Shown: one piece after another, positions 34,209 to 42,900 of the stretch
Layout of the letters: the number at the start of each line of letters is the position of its first letter
Numbering within the stretch: the stretch's first letter is position 1
Assembly (NCBI RefSeq): GCF_001704295.1
Contig: NZ_CP012334.1
Coordinates: 3,236,084-3,300,083, forward strand
Reading direction: 5' to 3'
Length of the DNA: 64,000 nt
From: Bordetella sp. H567
GTDB taxonomy: Bacteria > Pseudomonadota > Gammaproteobacteria > Burkholderiales > Burkholderiaceae_B
Made by a program: the position numbers and the translations under genes
The notes under the pieces: generated by a model
What the model was told of the DNA's origin: nothing
Databases searched by the model: none
What the model saw: only the letters and a program-made list of their open reading frames with translations

Positions 34209-34665
34209 GTCGATCTGGGCGCGCGAAGCTGTTAGGCCCGTCCGTTTGCCATATGCCCATCACCTGGCGGATGCACAACGCTTCGGCATAGGGCCCCTCG
34301 AATCGCACCAGTTTTTCGACATCCGATATGGTGGTCCGGGCCCTGTCGTCTTCGTGCATCCACGCGATGCGTATGCGCGGCGGCGGCGGTACGCCCCAGT
34401 CCATGGGGCTGCTGTCCTCGTCCTCCGTGCCGTCGAACAGGCTCGCGGAGGACCGCAAGGGCCCGCCGGTCAACGGTACGTCGGCTAGCCTGGCGGCGAA
34501 TTCATGTTGCGGCGTACCGGCTGCGTCGCCTCGCGGGGCAGCCGCGGTATCGCGATGGCTTGGGTCGGCGCCATCGCGGCGCACCCGGTGGAGGGTATCG
34601 GTGGGCAAAGCGCTCGCAATGCCGAACGCGGACGGCATATAGCCTGAAGTGGAGGTCAGCTGCAT
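34165..34665 (-). CDS. Hypothetical protein fused at its 3' end to toxin DNA
   Basis: 166 codons from ATG 34665 (AGGA just upstream). It is Pro/Asp/Arg-rich, with MQLTSTSGYMPSAFGIASAL at the start, TEDEDSSPMDWGVPPPPRIR in the middle and FEGPYAEALCIRQVMGIWQT before the junction. The last 14 or so codons (RERQHNLGGECHRK) are toxin DNA read in another frame, so the original C-terminus has been replaced. No family recognised. GC content is high like the flanking chromosome, placing the island boundary at about 34.20-34.24 kb. Confidence 0.5.
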   Translation of the reverse strand: MQLTSTSGYMPSAFGIASALPTDTLHRVRRDGADPSHRDTAAAPRGDAAGTPQHEFAARLADVPLTGGPLRSSASLFDGTEDEDSSPMDWGVPPPPRIRIAWMHEDDRARTTISDVEKLVRFEGPYAEALCIRQVMGIWQTDGPNSFARPDRRERQHNLGGECHRK

Positions 34666-34721
34666 TCCTGGAACCTGTAGGGATGGGTATCGCCATGGGG
34701 CGAGGAAGCAGCTTGGTAGAC

Positions 34722-36461
34722 CTATCCCTTTGCCGGTTCCTGTGCCGCGGAAGCCTCTCCGCTTGGCTCCCCTGTTTTTGCTGTCATGCCGTGCCGATCG
34801 TCCCGCCTCACATCCACCGCATCCGGCAACAGCGCAGCCAAGGTCTCCAGCGTATCCGCATCCTCCGGCGCCTTGTCATGACGCCAGCGCAGCATGCGCG
34901 GGAACCGTACGGCGATGCCGCTCTTGTGGCGCGCGCTGCGGGCGATGCCCTCGAAGCCCAGCTCGAATACCTGTGTCGGTTCCAGGCTGCGTACCGGGCC
35001 GAATTTCTCAATGGTGGTTTTGCGGACGATCGCGTCCATCTGGCGGATCTCCTCGTCCGTCAAGCCTGAATAGGCCTTGGCGAAAGGCACCAGCCGGCGT
35101 TCCGGCGCGCCCGGCGGCGCGTCCCACACCGCGAAGGTGTAGTCGGTGTAGAGGCTGGCGCGGCGTCCGTGGCCGCGCTGGGCATAGATCAATACCGCGT
35201 CGACCGAATACGGATCGACTTTCCACTTCCACCACACGCCGCTTTCCTTGGTGCGGCCGACGCCGTAATGGGCGTCGACCGCCTTCAACATCATTCCTTC
35301 CACGCCCAGCGCGCGCGAGGCTTCCCGCTGCCGCGCCAGGTCCGGCCAATCCTTGCCTTGCACCAGGGGCGACAGCACCAGCGCCTGGTCCTGGATGCCG
35401 GCCGCCAGGCGTTCGAGCGCGGCCCGCCGTTCGCCTTGCGGCCGGCCACGCCAGTCTTCGCCGTCGAGTTCGAGCAGGTCATAGGCCAACAACACCACGG
35501 GCGCGTCGGCCAGCAGCTTGGCGCCGACGGTCTTGCGGCCCAGCCGCTGCTGCAAGTGGGCGAAAGGCTGCACCCGGTCCTCGCGCCAAACGACGATTTC
35601 GCCATCCAGCACGGTGCCTTCGGGCAATCGATTGCCCAGGCGCATCAATTCGGGAAAGCGCTCGGTGACCAGCTCTTCGCCGCGCGACCAGACCCAGGTC
35701 TGTTCGGCGCGGCGCACCAGCTGGGCGCGGATGCCGTCCCATTTCCATTCGATCTGCCAGCGCGCCGGCGGGCCCAGCAGATCGTCGAAGGCGGCGACAT
35801 CGGTGTTCAGCGGATGCGCCAGGAAGAAGGGATAGGGGTGGCCGTCCACGCGGGCCTGGCCTTCATGCGTAACGGGTTCGAGCAGCCGCGCGAACACATC
35901 GGCCTGCGGCCGCGCACCGATGTCGGTGTAGCCGATCAGCCGTTGCGCCATATGGCGGGTTTCCACTCCGGCGACGTCGGCCAGCGCACGGGTCAGCAGC
36001 AGTTTCGAGACGCCGACCCGCATGGCGCCCGTCATCAGCTTGGCGCAAACGAAACGTCCGTGCTGGTCCAGGCGGCCGAACAGGTCTTTCAGGCGGTACA
36101 GGATTTCGGCGGGCGGCAGGCCGCGCAGCGGCAGCAGCCTTTGCTCCACCCATTCCGCCAGGCCGGCCGTATCGGATACGCCCGGGTCCGGCAGCAGCAG
36201 CGAGAGCGTCTCGGCCAGATCGCCTACCGCCTGGTAGCTCTCTTCGAACAGCCACTCCGGGACGCCGGCCGCCTCGGTGATGAACTGGCGCAGCACCTTC
36301 GTCGGCACCAGCTGGCGCGGCTTGCCGCCGGCCAGGAAATACGCCGCCCACGCGCCGTCCTCCGGCGGCGCCTCGCGGAAATAATCTCGCATGGCGGCCA
36401 GCTTGCCGTTGCTGGAGGTGGTGGCGTCCAGGCGCGTATAGAGATCGGCGAAGGCTTTCAC
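34722..36461 (-). CDS. ATP-dependent DNA ligase
   Basis: 579-residue ligase. An N-terminal DNA-binding domain (about 1-200: MKAFADLYTRLDATTSSNGK, MTGAMRVGVSKLLLTRAL) precedes the adenylation domain with the AMP-accepting K240 in EWKWDGIR, followed by LVTERFPEL, GTVLDGEIVVW and the later motifs EGMMLKAVDAHYGVGRTKES and WWKWKVDP. A C-terminal OB domain closes it. This is the class found with an MBL-fold exonuclease in Lhr/ligase/exonuclease repair sets. Indeed its start overlaps the exonuclease stop by four bases. Likely roles are repair of nicks or double-strand ends. Confidence 0.9.
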   Translation of the reverse strand: MKAFADLYTRLDATTSSNGKLAAMRDYFREAPPEDGAWAAYFLAGGKPRQLVPTKVLRQFITEAAGVPEWLFEESYQAVGDLAETLSLLLPDPGVSDTAGLAEWVEQRLLPLRGLPPAEILYRLKDLFGRLDQHGRFVCAKLMTGAMRVGVSKLLLTRALADVAGVETRHMAQRLIGYTDIGARPQADVFARLLEPVTHEGQARVDGHPYPFFLAHPLNTDVAAFDDLLGPPARWQIEWKWDGIRAQLVRRAEQTWVWSRGEELVTERFPELMRLGNRLPEGTVLDGEIVVWREDRVQPFAHLQQRLGRKTVGAKLLADAPVVLLAYDLLELDGEDWRGRPQGERRAALERLAAGIQDQALVLSPLVQGKDWPDLARQREASRALGVEGMMLKAVDAHYGVGRTKESGVWWKWKVDPYSVDAVLIYAQRGHGRRASLYTDYTFAVWDAPPGAPERRLVPFAKAYSGLTDEEIRQMDAIVRKTTIEKFGPVRSLEPTQVFELGFEGIARSARHKSGIAVRFPRMLRWRHDKAPEDADTLETLAALLPDAVDVRRDDRHGMTAKTGEPSGEASAAQEPAKG

Positions 36462-37606
36462 GACGTGGCGCCTCCGTCTTCTTCGGCGCTGCCTTCTTTT
36501 TCGGTGCCGCCCTCTCCTTCGGTGCTGGCCTCTCCTTCGGCGCTGCCTCCTCCTTCAGCACTACCCTCTTCTCCAGCACCGCCCTTTTCCTCGGCTCGTG
36601 GGTTGGCATCCGACCCGCCCTCGTCCTCCTCCGCCCCGTATTCGGTACTGAAGGCTTCCGCGCTAAGGCCCTGTTCGCTAAGCCAGCGCACCAGCACGGC
36701 GACGCTGCCGTGCGTCACGATCACCCGCTGCGCGCCGGTGGCCGCGATGGCCCGCGCCAGACCCGGCCAATCCGCATGGTCCGACATCACGAAGCCGCGG
36801 TCGACCCCGCGTCGGCGCCGCGCGCCGCGCAAGCGCATCCAGCCGCTGGCGAAGGCGTCGGCATGATCGCCGAAGCGGCGCGTCCAGGGCGTGCCGCGCG
36901 CCGACGGGGGCGCCAGGACCAGGGCGCGCCGCAGATCCTCGGCATCGCCGGCGCCGGCCGCCGTGACGGTAGGCGGCAAGACCACGCCCGATGCCCGATA
37001 GACGCGGTTGAGCGTTTCAACCGCGCCATGCGCCACGATGGGGCCGATCGAGGCGTCCAGGCCGTGCAGGATGCGCTGGGCCTTGCCGAAGGCATAGCAG
37101 TACAGGACCGAAGGCCGCCCCTGCGCCGCGTTGGCAGCCCACCAGGCGTTGATATCCGCGCGCACGGCCTCGACCTCGTCCCATCTGTAAATAGGTAGCC
37201 CAAAGGTGGACTCGGTAATAAAGACGTCACACGGTACGGGCTCAAATGGCTCGCACGTGCCGTCCGCCTGCAGCTTGTAGTCGCCGGAAGCGACCCAGAC
37301 CTGGCCGCCATATTCCAGCCGCACCTGCGCCGAGCCCAGTACATGGCCCGCCGGGTGCAGGCTCAGGCGCACCCCGTTGTGCACGCGCGATTCGCCATAG
37401 GGCACGGCATCCAGGTCCACGTCGCCCACACGCGCGCGCAGCACGGCGGCGCCGGGCGCCGCGGCCAGGTAATGGCGATGGCCGAAACGTAAATGGTCGG
37501 AGTGGGCATGCGTGACGACCGCCCGGTCCACCGGTCGCCATGGGTCGATATAGAAATCGCCGGGTGGACAGTACAAGCCCTCGGGGCGCGAAACGATGAG
37601 GTCCAT
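36458..37606 (-). CDS. Ligase-associated DNA exonuclease (MBL fold)
   Basis: 382-residue metallo-beta-lactamase/beta-CASP nuclease that trims DNA ends for the adjacent ligase. The metal motif H33-A-H35-S-D37-H38 (THAHSDH) is intact, followed by LHPAGHVLGSAQVRLE, VASGDYK, CDVFITESTFGLP and the beta-CASP GFVMSDHADWPGL and VIVTHGSVAVL. Beyond the usual end (about 335 residues) it carries a Glu/Gly/Ser-rich tail encoded by an 18-bp tandem repeat. The stop overlaps the ligase start, so nuclease and ligase are translationally coupled. Confidence 0.9.
   Translation of the reverse strand: MDLIVSRPEGLYCPPGDFYIDPWRPVDRAVVTHAHSDHLRFGHRHYLAAAPGAAVLRARVGDVDLDAVPYGESRVHNGVRLSLHPAGHVLGSAQVRLEYGGQVWVASGDYKLQADGTCEPFEPVPCDVFITESTFGLPIYRWDEVEAVRADINAWWAANAAQGRPSVLYCYAFGKAQRILHGLDASIGPIVAHGAVETLNRVYRASGVVLPPTVTAAGAGDAEDLRRALVLAPPSARGTPWTRRFGDHADAFASGWMRLRGARRRRGVDRGFVMSDHADWPGLARAIAATGAQRVIVTHGSVAVLVRWLSEQGLSAEAFSTEYGAEEDEGGSDANPRAEEKGGAGEEGSAEGGGSAEGEASTEGEGGTEKEGSAEEDGGATS
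36470..36595 (-). repeat. 18-bp tandem repeat (7 units) encoding the exonuclease tail
   Basis: Seven 18-base units start at 36470, 36488, 36506, 36524, 36542, 36560 and 36578. Each has the plus-strand shape GC(T/C)GCC..CTCCTTCGG(T/C). On the minus strand they encode hexapeptides such as EEGSAE, GGGSAE, GEASTE, GEGGTE and KEGSAE. The period is a multiple of three, so copy-number change alters tail length without frameshift. In another minus-strand frame the same DNA reads as Lys/Ala/Pro repeats (APKERPAPKERAAPKKKAAP). Confidence 0.85.
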
Positions 37607-38095
37607 GAATGCTTCAGCAGCGACGCCAGGGCACGCTTGCAGGATCGGGAATCAAGTTGACCCGTCTTGCCTTATCCCCGTCAACCGCGAGCATGATCAG
37701 GCGGTTCCGGGGGATCGGCGTGGACGGCGGAATTGATCAAACGCAAACCGCAACGGCGGCCTGCAGGCGGAAAATGCGGAGACAGCAAGCGGTAAGCCGC
37801 GACGCGCCGCGCGGGTTACCAATCCATACATCACGACAGCGCTTCCATGCGCAAAATAGCTGTTCCTGACCGTATCCAATTCCTCGGGCACGCTGCTTGC
37901 CAAGACTAGACCAACCGGATGACGGCCGGTTGCGGTTAGCAGCAAAGCCTCGCGTATAGAAATTACTTTGCGTGTCATTTCCTACGCGAGAGACAGTAGC
38001 AAACGTTACCCCGCCGCCGCCGTCCGGCCTCCGAGCTTTTCTCGCCCCTGGCGCGTCCTCCTTTTTCCGGACGCGCTTTCATTGGAGTTGGTATC
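37607..38095 (+). other. 489-bp region upstream of glgA, with a leader hairpin
   Basis: This region separates the divergent exonuclease gene from glgA and should hold the promoter for the glycogen/trehalose cluster. No convincing gene: a 93-codon minus frame (37697-37978) lacks known features. A perfect hairpin, GCGCGTCC (38051-38058) and GGACGCGC (38069-38076) with a T-rich 10-base loop, sits 8 bases before the glgA Shine-Dalgarno (GGAG 38084-38087). It could be a terminator/attenuator or a translation-control element. Confidence 0.5.
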
Positions 38096-39697
38096 GTGTC
38101 GCTAAAGATCCTGGCTGTTACGTCGGAAGCGTTTCCCCTGGCAAAGACGGGGGGCTTGGGTGACGCCGTCAGCGGCATGGCGCGCGCCCTGCATGAAAGC
38201 GGCACCGCCATCACCCTGATGCTGCCCGCCTATCGCGGCACCATCGACAAGCTGACGCAGGTACGCGAGATCGCTCGCCTGCGCCGCCTGCCCGGCGGCG
38301 AGGCGCGGCTGCTGCACGGTGTCTGCCCGGCGCTGGGCGGCGTACCGGTCCTGCTGCTGCAGAACGATAAGCTGTACGACCGCGATGCCCTGTACGCCGA
38401 CGCCGACGGCCGCGAATATCAGGACAACGCCATCCGCTTTGCCGCCCTGTCGCACGCCGCGGCGCGCGTGGCCGCCGGCGCGACGCGCCTTCCGCGCCCC
38501 GATATCGTGCATGCCCATGACTGGCACACCGGACTGGTGCCTTTGCTGGTGCGCGAAAAGGGCGTCAATGTGCGCACCGTACTGACCGTGCACAACATGG
38601 CCTTCCAAGGCGTCTTCCCGATGGAAACGGCGGCTTCGATCGGCGTGCATCCGCGCCATCTGAACGTCGAGGGCATCGAATACTGGGGCCAGCTCAGCTT
38701 CATGAAGGCCGGCCTGCGCCATGCGGACCGCATCACCACCGTCAGCCATACCTACGCGCGCGAGATCCTGACCGAGCGCTTCGGCTGCGGCCTGGAAGGC
38801 GTGCTCGCCACGCGCCTGCACGATCTGCTCGCGGTGCCCAACGGCATCGACCCGGACGAATGGAACCCGGCCGCCGATGCCCACCTGGGCGGCTACGCCT
38901 TCAGCGCGGGCAATATGGAAAACAAGCCGCTCTGCAAGCAGCGCCTGCAGCGGCATTTCGGCCTGACGGAAAACCCGCGCGCCCCCGTGCTGGTCATGGG
39001 CAGCCGGCTGACCAGCCAGAAAATGGCCGACCTGGCGGTCCAGGCGATCCCGCGCGTGCTGGACGACTATCCGGACCTGCAGGTCGCCGTGCTGGGCCAG
39101 GGCGACAAGTGGATCGAGGCCGCGCTCAGGCAATTGCAGCGCTGCTATCCGGGCCGCTGCGCCGCGCGGATCGGCTTCGACGAGGTCACCGCCCATATGC
39201 TGCACGGGGGCGGCGACATGCTGCTGCATGGCAGCCGCTTCGAGCCCTTCGGGCTGACGCCGCTGTATGCGATGCGCTACGGCACGATCCCGATCGGCTC
39301 CCGGGTCGGCGGCATGGCCGACACCATCACGGATCCCGGCATACGGGCCGGACGCGACGCCATGCGCAACGCCACCGGCGTGCTGTTCGACGGCGAAACG
39401 GTCGACACCATGGTCGGGGCGATCTGCCGCGCCATGAGCCTGTACCGACGGCCCCAGGTCTGGCAGGCGATGCGCCATCGCGCCATGACGGCGGACTTCA
39501 GCTGGGCCAGGGCCGTACCTGCCTACGACAGTCTGTACCGGTCGCTGATCCCCGACGAAGCCCTGCAACAGGCCCCCGTGGCCGCACCCGCGCGCCCGTC
39601 CCTGCTCGACCACGTTACCGCCGCGGCGCGGCCGCTGGTGGGATCGCGCACCGGCAAGGAGTCGGCATCCAGTGTCCTGAGCGCGGGCGCCGCCTGA
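38096..39697 (+). CDS. glgA: Glycogen synthase (ADP-glucose starch/glycogen glucosyltransferase)
   Basis: 533-residue GT5 enzyme that extends alpha-1,4-glucan with glucose from ADP-glucose; in GlgE-pathway bacteria related enzymes also make maltose-1-phosphate. It begins at GTG 38096 with GGAG eight bases upstream. The ADP-glucose motif K17-T-G-G-L is in LAKTGGLGD, PDIVHAHDWHTGLVP is in the first domain, and the C-terminal nucleotide-binding motif is SRFEPFGLTPLYAMRYG...GGMADTI. It is slightly longer than typical GlgA (about 480) through a C-terminal extension rich in Ala/Pro. It heads an eight-gene alpha-glucan cluster. ADP-glucose pyrophosphorylase (glgC) is not in the window. Confidence 0.95.
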   Translation: MSLKILAVTSEAFPLAKTGGLGDAVSGMARALHESGTAITLMLPAYRGTIDKLTQVREIARLRRLPGGEARLLHGVCPALGGVPVLLLQNDKLYDRDALYADADGREYQDNAIRFAALSHAAARVAAGATRLPRPDIVHAHDWHTGLVPLLVREKGVNVRTVLTVHNMAFQGVFPMETAASIGVHPRHLNVEGIEYWGQLSFMKAGLRHADRITTVSHTYAREILTERFGCGLEGVLATRLHDLLAVPNGIDPDEWNPAADAHLGGYAFSAGNMENKPLCKQRLQRHFGLTENPRAPVLVMGSRLTSQKMADLAVQAIPRVLDDYPDLQVAVLGQGDKWIEAALRQLQRCYPGRCAARIGFDEVTAHMLHGGGDMLLHGSRFEPFGLTPLYAMRYGTIPIGSRVGGMADTITDPGIRAGRDAMRNATGVLFDGETVDTMVGAICRAMSLYRRPQVWQAMRHRAMTADFSWARAVPAYDSLYRSLIPDEALQQAPVAAPARPSLLDHVTAAARPLVGSRTGKESASSVLSAGAA

Positions 39698-39722
39698 CAG
39701 GCATCCGACGCAGGGCGAAATC

Positions 39723-39746
39723 GGCCGGCGGCTCAACCCGCCGGCC
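39723..39746 (+). terminator. Strong GC hairpin after glgA
   Basis: GGCCGGCGG, loop CTCAAC, CCGCCGGCC: a perfect 9-bp GC stem beginning 26 bases after the glgA stop. No T tract follows, so it may be a weak or rho-assisted terminator, or an mRNA-stabilising element that makes glgA expression differ from the downstream genes. Confidence 0.4.
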
Positions 39747-39908
39747 GCGCCATGATGTGCCGATCGCGTGCCGCCTGCGGGGCGCGCGCCCGTGTCCGCC
39801 CGGCCGTCGGGCGCCCGCCCCGCTGGGCCTCGCACTTGCGAAGCGGACCCGGTTTCGTGGCATTCCGCTGCACGTACCGTTCAACAAGACATCCAACGAG
39901 CCCCATCA

Positions 39909-42900
39909 ATGCGCATCTATTACGTCCATCCCGTGCTCGCCGGCCCTCTGTCCAACCATGCCGCCGGGCGCTGGCCGGCCATCTGCGCGCGCGCCAGGGC
40001 GCTGGGCTTCGATACGGTGATGATCGCGCCCCCCTGGGCGCCCGATCCGGCCGGCAACCCTTACGTCCCCGCGGATCCTGGGCGCCTGAACCCGGCACTG
40101 GGCGAACTGGCGCTGGATGAAGCCTTGGCCACCTTGTCCAGCCTGTGCGGCAAACACCGCCTTGCACTGATGGTGGACCTGGTGGTGGACCGCGTGGCGG
40201 CGAACGGCCCGATGGCGCAGGCCCATCCGGATTGGTATGCCGCCCCGGAGGGCGTCGATGCGCTGCGCGACCCGCGCAAGCCGCTGGAAGACCGGCATGC
40301 CCTGCCCTTGCGCCGCGATGACGGCCGCGCGCCGGAGGGCCTGGTCGCGGACTGGGTGGAACGCCTGGGGCTGTGGGTGCAGAACGGCGTGGCCGGTTTC
40401 CGCTGCATGTCGCCGCACCGCCTGGACGCGGCCGAATGGCGCGACCTGATGGAAGGGGTACGCGCGGTGCGCCCCGATTGCCGCTTCCTGGCATGGACGC
40501 CTGGGCTGGATCCCGCCCAGGTGGTTGCCTTGGGAGGCGCCGGTTTCGACGGCGTGTTCTCGTCGCTGCCGTGGTGGGACTACCGCGGGCCATGGCTGGT
40601 GGAAGAGTATGCGCGGCTGCGGGCGGTCGCGCCGGTGATCGCCGCGGCGGAAGCCCCTTACGCCAGGCGCGTGGCTGCATGGCACGGTGACAGCACAGGG
40701 CGCTACCTGAACGCCACGCGCGCCGTCTGGACGGCCGCGGTCGTCGGCGACGGCGGGATACTCGTGCCCATGGGCTTCGAGGACGGCGCCGTGGAGCCGC
40801 TCGAACTGCATGGGGGGAACGCCGACGTGGATGGCTGGTATGGCGGCGCCGCGGTCCAGGAAGGCGAAGCTCCTGGCCGGTCCGGCAAAAGACGCGATAG
40901 CGACTCCCCGCAAATGGAATCCGTACACCCGCCCCTGCACGGCGACGTCGCCTGCGTGAACCAATGGCTGGTGCGCACCGGCGAGGCTGCCGGCCCGCTG
41001 CACAGCCTGCTGGGACCGCTGTCGCCGGTGACCGCGCTGTTCCGGGGTGATGGCCGTCCCTACGCACTGACGGGCAACAGCCGCGCGCCGGCCCGATTGG
41101 TAGTGCTGAACCCTGACGATCACCGCGACGCCCCCATCGATTGGGAGATGCTGAACAGCCGGCTGCCGGACAACTACGCACGGCTCGATACCTGGGAGGC
41201 CGACCAGCCGGCGCAGGAGCTGCCCGATCGCCTGGGCCCAGGTGCCGTCGTGCGCCTGGGCGCAAGCCGCCTGGCGCCCGTGCGCGTGCCCGCCTCCGAC
41301 GAGGGGCGCACTTCCGTCACGGCAGCCATGCGGGCGCCGCGCGTGGCCATCGAGCGCGTCACCCCCACGGTGGACGACGGTGCGTTTCCCGTCAAGCGCG
41401 TGGTCGACGAGCCCGTGTCCGTGCAGGCCGATGTATTCATGGACGGCCATGACCATATCGCCGTGGCCCTGCTCTGGCGGGCCGCCGACGAACGGGAATG
41501 GCGGCGCGAGCCCATGGCCCTGCTGAACAACGACCGCTGGGAGGGACGCTTCGTGCCGCGTCGCAACGGCCGCCATTATTTCGTGATCCAGGCCTGGGCC
41601 GATACCTGGCATTCCTTTACCGAGGGCTATACCAAGAAACACCAGGCCGGTGTGGACCTGGCCCTGGAAACCGCCGAAGGCCGGCAGGCCATCGCGGGCG
41701 CCCTGGAACGCCTGCCCGCCGAGTCCGCCGCGGCGGCCGTGTTGCAGCACGCGCTTCGGGTGCTGGGCCACGAACCGGAAGGCAACAAGCCCCGCCGCGG
41801 CCGCCGCAAGACGGACGCCCCGCCGCCGGTGTTCGCCTCGCCCACGCCGGAACAGGTCGCCGTCCTGCTGTCCGAGGAAACCACCCAGGCCATGCGGCAG
41901 GCGGACGCGCGGCCCTTCGAACACACCACGCCGGTCGAGTACGGCGTGACGGTGGATCGACCCGCCGCGCGCTTCTCCAGCTGGTACGAGATATTCCCGC
42001 GCTCGCAGACCGACGACCCGCGGCGCCACGGCACCTTCGACGACGTGATCCGGGAACTGCCGCGCATACGCGGCATGGGCTTCGACACGCTGTACTTCCC
42101 ACCCATTCACCCCATCGGCCGCCGCAACCGCAAGGGGCGCAACAATACCCTGCGTCCCGAACCAGGTGACCCTGGCAGCCCCTACGCCATCGGCGCGGAA
42201 GAAGGCGGCCACGACGCCTTGCATCCGCAGCTGGGCACGCTGGCCGACTTCAAGCGCCTGGTCGATGCGGCGCATCAGCACGAGCTGGAGATCGCCCTGG
42301 ATTTCGCCATCCAGTGTTCCCCTGACCACCCCTGGCTGAAGGAACACCCGGAATGGTTCGATTGGCGTCCCGATGGGTCGCTGAAGTACGCCGAAAATCC
42401 GCCCAAGAAGTACGAGGACATCGTCAACGTGGATTTCTACGGCGCGCAGGCCGGCGCATCGCGGCAGGCTTCGCTGTGGCGGGCACTGCGCGACGTGGTG
42501 CTGTTCTGGGTGGCGCACGGCGTACGGGTTTTCCGTGTGGACAATCCCCACACCAAGCCGCTGAACTTCTGGCAGTGGATGATCGCCGATGTGCAAAGCC
42601 GCCATCCGGAAACGATTTTCCTGTCCGAAGCCTTTACGCGGCCCAAGATGATGTATCGCTTGGCGAAAGTCGGCTTCACGCAGTCGTATACCTACTTCAC
42701 GTGGCGCGACGCCAAGCACGAACTGGCCGAATACCTGACCGAATTGAATGCGACGCCGCCGGCGGACTTCTTCCGCCCGCATTTCTTCGTGAATACGCCG
42801 GACATCAATCCGCGCTTCCTGCAGGCGTCGGGCCGCGGCGGTTTCCTGATCCGCGCCGCGCTGGCCGCGACGCTGTCCGGACTATGGGGCGTCTATAACG

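Noticed and set aside
35169-36866. 565-codon plus-strand frame opposite the ligase and exonuclease genes
   Set aside because: Antisense shadow. The Ser/Ala/Pro run in it is the 18-bp repeat read backwards; no start signal or known domain.
37697-37978. 93-codon minus-strand frame between the exonuclease gene and glgA
   Set aside because: Starts with a plausible MTRKVISIREAL but has no clear ribosome-binding site, no known motif and an Arg/Pro-rich random-looking end.
39768-39908. In-frame 47-codon extension of glgE
   Set aside because: Low-complexity Arg/Pro/Ala codons with no homology; translation from ATG 39909 starts directly at protein-like sequence.
39906-42782. 958-codon open frame on the minus strand opposite glgE
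   Set aside because: It is a GC-skew shadow: composition is rich in Arg/His/Gln with no domain, and the plus strand encodes a full GlgE with catalytic residues.
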